Assembly (NCBI RefSeq): GCF_052044135.1
Contig: NZ_JBQDYF010000020.1
Location: forward strand, 1-64,000
DNA: 64,000 nucleotides
Source: Salinisphaera sp052044135
GTDB taxonomy: Bacteria > Pseudomonadota > Gammaproteobacteria > Nevskiales > Salinisphaeraceae
Direction of reading: 5' to 3'
Shown: positions 36,557-46,329 of the stretch, one piece after another
Layout: every line of letters begins with the position of its first letter
How positions within the stretch are numbered: the stretch's first letter is position 1
Notes under the pieces: generated by a model
Seen by the model: the letters and a program-made list of their open reading frames with translations, nothing else
Databases searched by the model: none
Told to the model about the DNA's origin: nothing
Translations under genes and position numbers: made by a program

Positions 36557-37255
36557 TCATGGGTGGGCCGCGTCGGCGACGTTGAGCCAGCGCGATATGT
36601 CGAGATTATTCAGGTCACCGATGTGCTCGACCGTGTGGTCGGGCGGCGGATAGCGGTCGGTGGACGTGGCGTCGAGCGCATAGTGGCCCTGGCGCGGGAA
36701 GATTGTGATCACCCGTTCGCCCCAGACCCGCTTGATGGCCGTGAGCAACCGCAACTTGTCGTCGACGACGACATAGCGCGCCGCCGGATACCGGGCCTCG
36801 ATCGCGGCAAGCCGCTGTTCCTTGTGAACATAGATCAGCACGCGGCCATCGACCGCATCCCACAGGCCCGAGCGCTGGATCTTGCGCGGCTGCAACACGA
36901 CATCGCCGTCGCTCAGGATCACGGTCGGTCCGAACCCGGCCAGGCGCTGGAGGAGGTCGAGCGCGCCCGGGAACAGGCACTCGGCGAAGGGGTAGTCGAT
37001 CAGGAAGCTCGACAGCTGCAGCAGGCGCTGCTCCTGGAGACCCACGGTTTCGATGTCGGCCCGGTAGCGCTGTAGGGCGCCGAGATAATCGGCATAGCCC
37101 AGTTCGGCCCGCAATGCTTCGAAGGCGCTCCAGTAGCACGCCGCGCTGTCAGCGCCGAACGCCTGCTCGAGGCGGTGGTGCAGGTCGGCGACGAAGCGAT
37201 CGGTGTCGAGCAGGGTGTTGTCGACATCGAGGAGGAACACCCAATCCGGTGTCAT
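36557..37255 (-). CDS. HAD-superfamily phosphatase-like hydrolase
   Basis: A 232-residue HAD hydrolase. Motif I is DVDNTLLDTD (residues 10-19), motif II ILSDGD, the Lys of motif III is in RKIQRSGLW and motif IV is VVDDKLR. An alpha-helical cap lies between motifs I and II. The substrate is unknown. It sits between zwf and tal in a pathway operon that has no 6-phosphogluconolactonase gene, so a sugar phosphate or phospho-acid substrate is likely. The ATG overlaps the zwf stop (ATGA). Confidence 0.85.
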   Translation of the reverse strand: MTPDWVFLLDVDNTLLDTDRFVADLHHRLEQAFGADSAACYWSAFEALRAELGYADYLGALQRYRADIETVGLQEQRLLQLSSFLIDYPFAECLFPGALDLLQRLAGFGPTVILSDGDVVLQPRKIQRSGLWDAVDGRVLIYVHKEQRLAAIEARYPAARYVVVDDKLRLLTAIKRVWGERVITIFPRQGHYALDATSTDRYPPPDHTVEHIGDLNNLDISRWLNVADAAHP

Positions 37256-38679
37256 GACGGCGGCTCCTCCGGCTGCGGATCGTGCCAGGTGCCATCGCCA
37301 GCGATCAGCGTGTCGGCGCCTGCCGGTCCCCAGCTGCCCGGCGCGTAGGCTACTACCGGGGCATGCTCGCCGAGCACCGGCTCGACCACGGCCCAGGCCG
37401 CCTCGACGGCGTCCTGACTCGTGAACAGCGCGCCGTCGCCCGCCATCGCATCGCCGAGCAGCCGCTCGTAGGGTGTTTCCGCCTGGTGGTTGTCCTCGTG
37501 CAGATAGAGTTCACGCTGGTTACCCACGAATGCCTTGCCCGGCTGCTTGATCCGGGCGGCCAGGGCAATCGACGAGGCCGGCTGCAGCTTGAACCGCAGG
37601 TAGTTCGCAGGTCCTGCGCCGGGGTCGGCGTCATCGAATAGATGTTGCGGCGGGGCATGCAGTTGTACCCGGACTTCGACGGCAGTCGTGGGCAGCCGCT
37701 TGCCGGCCCGCAGATACCAGGGCACCCCGCCCCAGCGCCAGGAATCGATGAACAGGCGCGCCGCACAGAAGGTCTCGACATCCGAGTCGGGCGCCACATT
37801 CGCCTCCTGCCGGTAGCCGTTGTACTGCCCGCGTACCAGGGCGTCGGCCGTCAGCGGTTGCATGGCCCGAAGCACGCTGGCCTTGGCGCTGTGGACGACC
37901 GCGAAACTCTGGAAGGCAGGCGGTTCCATCGCCAGCAGGGCGACGATCTGGAACAGATGATTCTCGACTACGTCACGCAGGCAACCGGCGCTTTCATAGA
38001 AGCCGCCGCGCTCGCCGACCCCGAATGCTTCGGCCAGCGTCACCTGCACGCTCGCTACGTAGTTGCGGTTCCAGATCGGCTCGAGGAACGAATTGGCGAA
38101 GCGGAAGTAGAGGATGTTCATGATCGCATCCTTGCCGAGGTAATGATCGATGCGAAAAATCGCGTCTTCCGGGAAGACCGAGCGGGCGATGGCGTTGAGC
38201 TCGCGTGCGGATGCCACATCGCGTCCGAAGGGCTTTTCTACGATGACGCGGGCGTTCTCGGCCAGGCCGGCGGCACCGAGACTGCGGATCACCGTGGGAA
38301 ACAGGGCCGGCGGAATCGCCAGGTAATGGGCTGGCCGTTCGGCGGCGCCGAGCGCCTTCTTCAGCGCTGCGAAGGTGCCCTCATCGGCGTAGTCGCCGGC
38401 GACATAGTCGAGCAGCGATATCAGCTGGTCAAAGGCGGCCTCGTCGTCGATGGCGGCGTCCTGTTCCACGCTGGCGCGTACATGGCGATGCCATTCGTCG
38501 GTGTCCCAGGGCGAGCAAGCCACGCCGATCACCGGCACGGTGAGCGTGCCTTTCCTGACCATCGCGTAGAGCGCCGGAAAGATCTTCTTGCTGGCTAGAT
38601 CGCCGCTGAAGCCGAAAATTACCAACGCGTCCGAATGCGCGGCTTCGTCGGTTGACTGAGATAGCGTGGCCGGACTCAT
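37252..38679 (-). CDS. zwf: Glucose-6-phosphate 1-dehydrogenase
   Basis: A 475-residue dehydrogenase oxidising glucose-6-phosphate to 6-phosphogluconolactone with NADP+ (or NAD+). The coenzyme site is IFGFSGDLASKK (Phe in place of the common Ala), the substrate site is RIDHYLGKD, and EKPFGRD, IWNRNYV and RAGKRLP are conserved. The start overlaps the gnd stop and the end overlaps the HAD start. It produces the first NADPH of the operon's pathway. Confidence 0.95.
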   Translation of the reverse strand: MSPATLSQSTDEAAHSDALVIFGFSGDLASKKIFPALYAMVRKGTLTVPVIGVACSPWDTDEWHRHVRASVEQDAAIDDEAAFDQLISLLDYVAGDYADEGTFAALKKALGAAERPAHYLAIPPALFPTVIRSLGAAGLAENARVIVEKPFGRDVASARELNAIARSVFPEDAIFRIDHYLGKDAIMNILYFRFANSFLEPIWNRNYVASVQVTLAEAFGVGERGGFYESAGCLRDVVENHLFQIVALLAMEPPAFQSFAVVHSAKASVLRAMQPLTADALVRGQYNGYRQEANVAPDSDVETFCAARLFIDSWRWGGVPWYLRAGKRLPTTAVEVRVQLHAPPQHLFDDADPGAGPANYLRFKLQPASSIALAARIKQPGKAFVGNQRELYLHEDNHQAETPYERLLGDAMAGDGALFTSQDAVEAAWAVVEPVLGEHAPVVAYAPGSWGPAGADTLIAGDGTWHDPQPEEPPS

Positions 38680-39704
38680 TCGGACGACTCCTCGTGCGGT
38701 TTCTCAACATGGCCACCGAACTCGTGGCGCATGGCAGAGAGCAAGCGATTGGCAAAGTCGGCTTCGCCGCGTGAGGCAAAACGTTCGTACAATGCAGTGG
38801 TGAGCACCGGCGCGGGCACCGCCTCGTCGATCGCCGCCTGAATGGTCCAGCGGCCTTCGCCGGAATCCGAGACTCGGCCGTCGTAGCCGGACAGCTGGGA
38901 ATCGTCCAACAGTGCATCGGCGGTCAGGTCGAGCAGCCAGGAGCCGATGACGCTGCCGCGGCGCCAGACTTCGGCGATCTTGGGCAGGTCCAGCTGGTAT
39001 TGGTAGAACTCGGGCTCGCGCAGCGGCGCCGTTTCGGCGTCGCTTGTGGGCGGGTGCCTGCCGATATCGGCGTGATGCAGAATAGCCAGCCCTTCGGCGT
39101 AGGCCGCCATCACGCCGTATTCAATGCCGTTGTGCACCATCTTCACGAAATGACCGGCGCCGCTCGGGCCGCAGTGCAGAAACCCCTGCTCGGCCGGCCC
39201 GGGCGTACCGCTGCGTCCGCGGGTGCGGGCGACTGAGCCGACCCCGGGGGCGAGTGCGGAGAAGATCGGTTCCAGGTGGGCGACGATCTCGTTCTCGCCG
39301 CCGATCATCAGACAGTAGCCGCGCGTCTCGCCGGCGACGCCGCCGCTGGTGCCGACGTCGACATAATGCGTGCCGGCGACCGCCATCTTCTGCGCGCGGC
39401 CGATATCGTCGCGGTAGTAGGAATTGCCCCCGTCGATCACGATGTCGCCGGGTTCCAGATGGATGGTCAGAGCATCCAGCGCCGAGTCGACGACCGCCGC
39501 CGGGACCATCAACCAGATCGCGCGCGGCGGGTCCATGGTCTGCACCAGTTCGGCCATCGAAGTCGCGCCGACCGCACCGAGCTTGCACAACGGCGCCATC
39601 GCCTCGGGTTGCGTGTCGTGAACGATGCACGCATGCCCCTGGTTCATCAGGCGTCGAACCATGCTCGCGCCCATCCGGCCCAGACCGATCATTCCGAGTT
39701 GCAT
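38676..39704 (-). CDS. gnd: 6-phosphogluconate dehydrogenase, short form
   Basis: A 342-residue decarboxylating enzyme of the short (YqeC/GndA) class, converting 6-phosphogluconate to ribulose-5-phosphate. It shows the NAD(P) motif MIGLGRMGASMVRRL, WLMVPA, DIVIDGGNSYYRDD, DVGTSGGVAGETRGYCLM and the catalytic KMVHNGIEYG. GGAGAG lies five bases above the ATG at 39704. The start lies inside the end of the GH94 gene (16-base overlap), a strong sign of translational coupling. Confidence 0.95.
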   Translation of the reverse strand: MQLGMIGLGRMGASMVRRLMNQGHACIVHDTQPEAMAPLCKLGAVGATSMAELVQTMDPPRAIWLMVPAAVVDSALDALTIHLEPGDIVIDGGNSYYRDDIGRAQKMAVAGTHYVDVGTSGGVAGETRGYCLMIGGENEIVAHLEPIFSALAPGVGSVARTRGRSGTPGPAEQGFLHCGPSGAGHFVKMVHNGIEYGVMAAYAEGLAILHHADIGRHPPTSDAETAPLREPEFYQYQLDLPKIAEVWRRGSVIGSWLLDLTADALLDDSQLSGYDGRVSDSGEGRWTIQAAIDEAVPAPVLTTALYERFASRGEADFANRLLSAMRHEFGGHVEKPHEESSE

Positions 39705-42700
39705 GGCGCTCTCCGATTTATTTGTTGCTGATCGTGGTTGCTGCCTACGATCACGACGATCGAATGCGATTCGCCATCGTCGGTCAGCGTGAGCGTGCCG
39801 TGCGGGGCTTCGATACCATCGAGCGTAGTGCTCGAAAGTGCCGAGTCGCCCGCCTGGCATGCGATGTCGTATGACGTTGCGCCGAGGCGATACTGCAGAC
39901 CGAACGAGGCCCAGTCTTTCGGTAGCAGCGGTCGGACGGTGAGTTCATTTCGACGCCGTCTAAGGCCGAGGAGCGACTCGGTAATCAGTTGATACAACCA
40001 GCCTGCCGAGCCGGTGTACCAGGTCCAGCCGCCGCGGCCGGCGTGCGGCGCGAAGGCATAGACATCGCCGGCCACGACGTAGGGTTCGACCTGATAAGTG
40101 GCCACAGCCTCGGCGCTTTCGGCGTGGCTCAGTGGATTGAGCAAGGTCAACAGTTCCCAGGCGCGCTCGGCATCGCCCAGCGCGGCGAAAGCCATGGCCG
40201 CCCAGACTGCCGCATGGGTATATTGACCGCCGTTTTCGCGCACGCCGGGCACATAGCCCTGGATATAACCCGGCGATGGCTTCGAGGTATCGAAGGGCGG
40301 CTCAAGCAACTGAATGAGCCGTGTATCGCGATGCACCAGGTGCCGGTCGAGAGCGTCCATCGCGGCCTGCGCTCTTTCGGTTGGTGCGGCACCGGACAAG
40401 ACCGCCCAACTCTGGGCGATCGAGTCGATCCGGCATTCGCTGTTCTCGGCCGATCCGAGCACCGTGCCGTGGTCAAACCACGCGCGTCGATACCACCCGC
40501 CGTCCCAGCCGCAGGCGTTGACCCGTTCGCCCAGTTGTTGCGCTTCGTGTTCGCACAGATCGGCGAAGACGGAATCGGCGTGCTCACGGGCCAGCGGCGC
40601 GAAGCGTGTGAGCACCGTGATCAGGAAGAAGGCCATCCAGACGCTTTCACCCTTGCCCTCGGCGCCTACGAGATTCATGCCGTCGTTCCAGTCGCACGAC
40701 CCCATGAGCGGCAGGCCGTGGCGGCCGTAGGACAGGCCGTGGCGGATCGCGCGTACAGCGTGTTCATACAGGCTCGCAGTGTCCGCAGACGAGCGGGGGT
40801 TTTCGTAGTTCGATGCTTCGCCTGCATGCAAGGGGCGGCTTTCAAGAAATGGGCAGGATTCGTCCAGCACGCCGTCGTCGCCGGTGGTCTCGACGTAGCG
40901 GCAGATCGCCAGCGGCAGCCACAGAAAATCGTCCGCACAATGCGTACGCACGCCCTTGCCGTTGGGCGGGTGCCACCAATGCTGGGCGTCGCCTTCCACG
41001 AACTGACGTGAGGCGGCGCGCAGCAGGTGCTCGCGTACCAGGCCCGGCGCGGCGTGGACCAGCGCCATCACATCCTGCAATTGATCGCGAAAACCGAACG
41101 CGCCGCTGGATTGGTAGAACCCGGTGCGACCCCAGAGGCGCGAGGCGATGACCTGGTACAGCAGCCAGCCATTGGCCAGGGCATTCAGTTCCCGGTCCGG
41201 CGTCTGTACCTGGACCGCGCCCAGCGTGCGCTGCCAATAGGCCTGCACCGCCTCGAGCGTCTCCTGTGCCGCCGCATCGCCGCGGGATGCATGGACCCGT
41301 TCGTGTGCCTCGGTTGGTGTCTTGCCGGCACCGAGCCGGAAGACGACCACCCGTTCCTGCCCGGGGGCCAGGTCGAATACGACGCGTAGCGCGGCGCAGG
41401 GATCGAGTGCTGCGCCGACGCGGCCGGATAACCGCGCCCGGGCGATCGCGGCAGGTGCGGCCAGGGAACCGCCGGCGCCAAGGAAGTCACCGCGGTCGGC
41501 GCAGGCTTCTACAGTGCCGTCGGCGTCAGGCGCGTCGACGGTGAAGAAAGCCGTGCGCTCGGCGAAGTCCGTGTTGTAGGCATTGCGGGCGAACAGAGCG
41601 CCGGCTGCCTGGTCGAATTCAGTGACCATGTGCATCAGCGTCTTCGCGCGTTCGTCGCCGAGCACCCAGTCGAGATAGCCCGTCACCGAGAGTCGGCGAG
41701 CTTGGTCCGAGTGGTTGCGCAGGGTCAGTACCGAGAACTTGATCGGCGCATCGATGACTACGTGGATCGACAGTTCGGATTCGATCCCGTCCTCGGTGTG
41801 TTCGAACACGCTGTAGCCGAAGCCGTGGCGCGTGACGTATGGACTGGCGCCCGGGGTGGGCAGCAGGCTGGGGGACCAGAAGTGGCCGCTGCCCTCGTCG
41901 CGGATGTAAAAAGCTTCGGTATTGGCGTCGCCGACCGGGTCGTTCGACCAGGGCGTCAGGCGAAACTCGTGCGCGTTTTCGCTCCAGGTGGTTGCGCTGC
42001 CACTTTCCGACACCAGGGTGCCGAAGTCCGGATTCGCGATCACGTTGACCCAGGGCGCAGGCGTCATCTGCGCCGTCGATGCCATGATGACGTACTCATG
42101 CGCATCGGGCGTGAAACCGCTTTTAAATGGTTTGTCGCTGTTTATGGCACGGTCAGCAACGGCAGTCGGCGTTGAGCGCCCGGGCGGTTCCGGGCTCGCG
42201 GCATCCGTTGGAGCCGCCCGCCGCATGACCTGTTCAGTCAGCGACCCGGCGGTGTCATGAACCACGACGCGGGCGACGCTTTGCAACAGGATCCGATCGT
42301 CGGCGTCGAACTGCGCGTCGTCGAGCACGAAAATCCCGTCGGGCTTGTCGAGTAATGCCGCACCGGAGCTCGAACCGACTAACGCGCGCACCTGGCCGAT
42401 GAGGGTCGGATCGCGGTGGTCGGTACCTGCCGCGCAGAGAATGGCCAGTTCACTTGCAAGACCATGCGCTTGCCAGTACGCGTGGGCTTGAATCAGTTGC
42501 CGCGTGAGGTCGAGTCGGTCCCGGTCGGTCAGGCGCAGCAACACGATGGCGACATCGCCGGAGATGCCGAATTTCCAGAGATCCGATTGGCCGCGGCGGT
42601 TCTGCGCGATGACGTTCGCATCGGCACGCAACGAGCCGTCCATATAAAGGATGGCCGCCGCCATTCGCGCATAGACCAGCGCATCGGCGTTGCTTGCCTG

Positions 42701-43567
42701 CAATGCCTGCAGCGTGGTTGCTTGATAGGTGTTGGTCTGTTCGAGAATGCCGGCGCTGACGCGTCCGTCGCAGACCGTGCGCGCCAGCTTTACACAGGCC
42801 TCATGCGTCGCCGCGATGCCCGTGATCCAGTCGATTGTGACCGATGCCCCCGGATCGAGAACGAATGGGACCCGGATGGCCGCGATGGCGTCGAGCACCG
42901 GGCCTGCGCTGCCCGAGAGCGGCGCGCTTGTATCCAGCGCCAGCGGATCGGCGCTGCTGCGCCCGCGACCGATAAAGCGTTTGCGGTCGGTCTCATAGGA
43001 AACTGGACTGGCGTCGCCAGTGCGGACCCTAGCCAGATGAAACAGCCATGGCGTGGGATCGTCAGGCGTGCTCGGGCGCCGGGTCGCCAGAATGGCTTGG
43101 AGGTCCGGCTCGATCTGGGTCTGGATAAATAATTTGCTGAAGGCCGGGTGTGCCGAGTCGGTGGCCGCAGGGGCCAGAACGATCTCGGCATAGCTGGTCG
43201 CGCTGAGGGTTCTTTTTTGGTCGGAATGATTGGTGACGACGAGACGGCGAAGCTCGACGTCGGCATCCACTGCCACGGCGATCTCCGTGCGCGCCTCGAT
43301 GTCGTGGTCGAAACGTCGAAATGTCGCGCGACCGGCCGCAAAGTCATATGAGTAGACTTCGGGGGGCTGCCGCGACGGCTGTAATGTAGTCGACCAGCTC
43401 GCCTCGCGCGTTTCGTCGCGCAGATAACAGAAGGTTCCCCAGGAATCGAGCGTTGCGTCTTCACGCCAGCGGACGAGCGCGAGCCCCTGCCAACGGCTGT
43501 AGCCACCGCCGGCCGCCGAGATCATCACGTGGTAGGCACCGTTCGACAGCAACTGAATGTCGGGCAT
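39689..43567 (-). CDS. GH94 beta-1,2-oligoglucan phosphorylase-like enzyme
   Basis: A 1292-residue stand-alone homologue of the C-terminal half of the window's own Cgs, matching from MPDIQLLSNGAYHVM (Cgs PEVQLLSNGRYQVM) to the C-terminal GRGGWTWYTGSAGW region. GH94 features include QSSGAFGFRDQLQD, HWWHPP, the catalytic GSCDWNDGMNLVG, and YVPGVRENGGQYTHAAVW. It has no membrane or transferase part and no signal peptide. Stand-alone enzymes of this type phosphorolyse beta-1,2-gluco-oligosaccharides to glucose-1-phosphate, which fits the pgm, zwf and gnd genes behind it. It is the first gene of the nine-gene operon. The start at 43567 has a weak ribosome site and is somewhat uncertain. Confidence 0.88.
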   Translation of the reverse strand: MPDIQLLSNGAYHVMISAAGGGYSRWQGLALVRWREDATLDSWGTFCYLRDETREASWSTTLQPSRQPPEVYSYDFAAGRATFRRFDHDIEARTEIAVAVDADVELRRLVVTNHSDQKRTLSATSYAEIVLAPAATDSAHPAFSKLFIQTQIEPDLQAILATRRPSTPDDPTPWLFHLARVRTGDASPVSYETDRKRFIGRGRSSADPLALDTSAPLSGSAGPVLDAIAAIRVPFVLDPGASVTIDWITGIAATHEACVKLARTVCDGRVSAGILEQTNTYQATTLQALQASNADALVYARMAAAILYMDGSLRADANVIAQNRRGQSDLWKFGISGDVAIVLLRLTDRDRLDLTRQLIQAHAYWQAHGLASELAILCAAGTDHRDPTLIGQVRALVGSSSGAALLDKPDGIFVLDDAQFDADDRILLQSVARVVVHDTAGSLTEQVMRRAAPTDAASPEPPGRSTPTAVADRAINSDKPFKSGFTPDAHEYVIMASTAQMTPAPWVNVIANPDFGTLVSESGSATTWSENAHEFRLTPWSNDPVGDANTEAFYIRDEGSGHFWSPSLLPTPGASPYVTRHGFGYSVFEHTEDGIESELSIHVVIDAPIKFSVLTLRNHSDQARRLSVTGYLDWVLGDERAKTLMHMVTEFDQAAGALFARNAYNTDFAERTAFFTVDAPDADGTVEACADRGDFLGAGGSLAAPAAIARARLSGRVGAALDPCAALRVVFDLAPGQERVVVFRLGAGKTPTEAHERVHASRGDAAAQETLEAVQAYWQRTLGAVQVQTPDRELNALANGWLLYQVIASRLWGRTGFYQSSGAFGFRDQLQDVMALVHAAPGLVREHLLRAASRQFVEGDAQHWWHPPNGKGVRTHCADDFLWLPLAICRYVETTGDDGVLDESCPFLESRPLHAGEASNYENPRSSADTASLYEHAVRAIRHGLSYGRHGLPLMGSCDWNDGMNLVGAEGKGESVWMAFFLITVLTRFAPLAREHADSVFADLCEHEAQQLGERVNACGWDGGWYRRAWFDHGTVLGSAENSECRIDSIAQSWAVLSGAAPTERAQAAMDALDRHLVHRDTRLIQLLEPPFDTSKPSPGYIQGYVPGVRENGGQYTHAAVWAAMAFAALGDAERAWELLTLLNPLSHAESAEAVATYQVEPYVVAGDVYAFAPHAGRGGWTWYTGSAGWLYQLITESLLGLRRRRNELTVRPLLPKDWASFGLQYRLGATSYDIACQAGDSALSSTTLDGIEAPHGTLTLTDDGESHSIVVIVGSNHDQQQINRRAPCNSE

Positions 43568-43940
43568 GACTGAAACGATTCGCGGAGTATCCGGACATAA
43601 AGATGCCTTCGCGGCGGCCGTGCGTCTGTGCGCTGGCAGACGGACGCAGTGGCGGACCGGGCCCAGAGTTCGGCCATGGATACGGTTGTTTTCGGATCTG
43701 CGGTTAGCGTGCCGTCGCGAAAGGGGAGAGCCTCTGGAACGGTCGACAATCGGTGGGGTAATGCGCAGGTGGCGCCGTTCCGTGGACCGCCATGCTTTCG
43801 CCTGTAGCACGCAGCGAGTGGCCAGCGCAGGCATGGTTTGTATGTTTCCGTGACGCGAGTGAAGGCCGACGTTCGACCGATGCTCTACGTCGATGTGCGT
43901 CAACGACGCGCCCTGATCGAGTCATGCCAGAGGTGGCTTC
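43568..43940. promoter_or_regulatory. Divergent promoter region between the glucan operon and tkt
   Basis: This 373-base gap separates the minus-strand GH94 operon from plus-strand tkt and must hold both promoters. No clear sigma-70 boxes or operator could be picked by eye. AGAGGTGG (about 43929-43936) is the tkt ribosome site. No gene is seen inside. Confidence 0.55.
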
Positions 43941-46079
43941 ATGTCCCATTCGCTTGAATTGGAATGCATCAATACACTGCGCTTCCTCGCGGTCGACATG
44001 GTGCAGAAGGCCAACAGCGGCCACCCCGGCTTGCCGCTGGGGGCCGCGGCCATGGCTTATACGCTGTGGACGCAGCAACTGAAGCACCACCCGGACAACC
44101 CGAACTGGGCCGACCGTGACCGCTTCGTGTTGTCGGCCGGGCACGGTTCGGCGTTGCTTTACAGCCTGTTGTATGTGACCGGCTATGGCCTGTCGTTGGA
44201 TGATCTCAAGCACTTCCGCAAATGGGGCAGCCAGACCCCGGGTCACCCGGAGCGCGGGCATACGCCGGGCGTCGAAATCACCACGGGCCCATTGGGCCAG
44301 GGCCTGGCGAACGCGGTTGGCATGGCCATCGGCGAAGCGCATCTTGCCGCGCGCTACAACCGCGATGGCCATGTGCCGATCGATCATCGCACCTGGGCCA
44401 TCGTCAGCGATGGCGATCTCATGGAAGGCATTGCCTCGGAGGCGGCCTCGCTGGCGGGGCACCTGCGGCTCGGCAAGCTGGTCTGTCTCTACGACGACAA
44501 CCGGGTCACGCTGTCGGCCGGCATCGATATCACCTTCTCGGAAGACCGCGCGCAACGTTTTGCGGCCTATGGTTGGCAGACGCTGACCGTGGCCGACGGT
44601 AACGATGTAGCCGCTATCGGTGCCGCGTTGGAGGCGGCCCGCGCCGATACCGACCGGCCGACGCTGATTCTCGTGCGGACGCATATCGGCTTCGGTTCGC
44701 CCGAGCAGGACAGCTACAAGGCACATGGCTCGCCATTGGGCGTGGCGGACGTGAAACAGACCAAGGAGACGCTGGGCTGGCCGGTCGATCCGCCGTTTCT
44801 CGTGCCCGCCTCGGCGCTGGCGTTCTTTCGACAGGCGTGTGAACGTGGAGCGCAGGCCGAGGCGGATTGGACCGCGCGCATGAGCGCCTATGAGCGCGCT
44901 TTTCCGGAACTGGCCGCGGAACTCGAAGGGCGGCTGTGCGGCGATCTGCCGCCGGGCTGGGATACAGATATGCCGGTCTTCCCGGCCGATGCCAGGGGCA
45001 TGGCGACGCGCGTAGCCGGCGGCACTGTGATGAACGCCATCGCGCCGCGCTTGCCGACATTGATAGGCGGCTCGGCCGATCTCGACCCGTCCACCCATAC
45101 CGAGCTCAAGGCGTTGGGCGACTTTGAACCGGCCGAGATGGCCGCCGTCGACACCCAGGGCAGCGACGGCGGCGGCTGGAGCCGTGCCGGGCGAAACCTG
45201 CATTTCGGCGTGCGCGAACATGCCATGGGCGCGATCGTGAACGGCTTAGCGGCCCATGGCGGTTTCCTGCCCTATGGCTCGACCTTTCTGATCTTTTCCG
45301 ACTACATGCGCCCGGCGATCCGGCTGGCGGCGCTGATGGGGCTGCACGTGATTCACGTGTTCACGCACGACAGCATCGCGGTGGGCGAAGACGGGCCAAC
45401 GCACCAACCCGTGGAGCAGCTGGCGAGCCTGCGGGCCATTCCCCATCTCAGCGTGATCCGGCCCGCCGATGCCAACGAGACCGCCGTTGCGTGGCGAGTC
45501 GCCGTGCAAACTCGTGATCGACCGGTGCTGCTCGTGCTGACACGGCAGAACCTGCCGACGCTCGATCGCACTCGATACGCCAGCGCCGAGGGCCTGCGCC
45601 GTGGCGCCTACAGCCTGTTACCGCCAACGCCCGACGCCGCCGCGGACAACGAGCTGCCGGCGCTGATTCTAATGGCTAGTGGTTCTGAAGTCGGGCTGAT
45701 TCTGGCGGCAGCCGAGGTCCTCCAGAGCCAAGGTGTCGCTGTGCGCTGCGTATCGATGCCGAGTTGGGATTTGTTCGATGCCCAGTCGCTGACGTATCGC
45801 GAGGAGATATTGCCGCCTGCGGTATCGGCCCGCCTGGCGGTGGAACTCGGCGCGACGCAGGGCTGGCACCGTTATGTGGGCGATCGCGGCGATGTGCTGG
45901 GTATCGACAGCTTCGGCGCATCGGCGCCTGCCGACATTCTGCTGCCCGAGTACGGCTTCACGATCGAGGCGGTGGTGGCGCGTGCCCTCCGGTTGGTCGC
46001 CGTTAATCGCGGTTCATACGGTACGCATTCTGTGCCGACGACGTGGAGCCCAGCGACTGATCCAACAGAGAGGGGATGA
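43941..46079 (+). CDS. tkt: Transketolase
   Basis: A 712-residue thiamine diphosphate enzyme moving two-carbon units between pentose phosphates. Motifs: NSGHPGLPLGAAAMAY, the cofactor motif SDGDLMEGIASEAASLAGH with DDN at its end, GPLGQGLANAVGMA, the catalytic Glu region GVREHAMGAIVNGLAAHGG, and HDSIAVGEDGPTHQPVEQL. It is divergent from the glucan operon that carries tal, pgi, zwf and gnd, so a shared control region is likely. It is full length and intact. Confidence 0.95.
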   Translation: MSHSLELECINTLRFLAVDMVQKANSGHPGLPLGAAAMAYTLWTQQLKHHPDNPNWADRDRFVLSAGHGSALLYSLLYVTGYGLSLDDLKHFRKWGSQTPGHPERGHTPGVEITTGPLGQGLANAVGMAIGEAHLAARYNRDGHVPIDHRTWAIVSDGDLMEGIASEAASLAGHLRLGKLVCLYDDNRVTLSAGIDITFSEDRAQRFAAYGWQTLTVADGNDVAAIGAALEAARADTDRPTLILVRTHIGFGSPEQDSYKAHGSPLGVADVKQTKETLGWPVDPPFLVPASALAFFRQACERGAQAEADWTARMSAYERAFPELAAELEGRLCGDLPPGWDTDMPVFPADARGMATRVAGGTVMNAIAPRLPTLIGGSADLDPSTHTELKALGDFEPAEMAAVDTQGSDGGGWSRAGRNLHFGVREHAMGAIVNGLAAHGGFLPYGSTFLIFSDYMRPAIRLAALMGLHVIHVFTHDSIAVGEDGPTHQPVEQLASLRAIPHLSVIRPADANETAVAWRVAVQTRDRPVLLVLTRQNLPTLDRTRYASAEGLRRGAYSLLPPTPDAAADNELPALILMASGSEVGLILAAAEVLQSQGVAVRCVSMPSWDLFDAQSLTYREEILPPAVSARLAVELGATQGWHRYVGDRGDVLGIDSFGASAPADILLPEYGFTIEAVVARALRLVAVNRGSYGTHSVPTTWSPATDPTERG

Positions 46080-46119
46080 TCCCGGCTAACGTGCGATGCG
46101 TGCAGTCCGGGAATCATTC

Positions 46120-46225
46120 TCGACACGCCTGACGAATGCCGTATTGACCGCTGCCAACGCACCAGCCGTTGTCTTCGACGATTATTGGCGACTGGCTGGG
46201 GGATCGGAACAACCAGGCGTGTCGA
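46120..46225. repeat. 12-bp inverted repeat downstream of tkt
   Basis: TCGACACGCCTG (46120-46131) and its exact complement CAGGCGTGTCGA (46214-46225) are separated by 82 bases in the gap 46080-46329. They could be two binding half-sites, the ends of a small degraded element or the base of a long stem. No gene lies in the gap. Confidence 0.7.
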
Positions 46226-46329
46226 AATACCGCGCACGCCGCTCATTTATTGACGCAGATCACGGTCTAGGCTCGGCAGCCATGGTCTGATCACCCCATG
46301 TCATCCAGGAACCTTGTTGGAGTGCTGCC

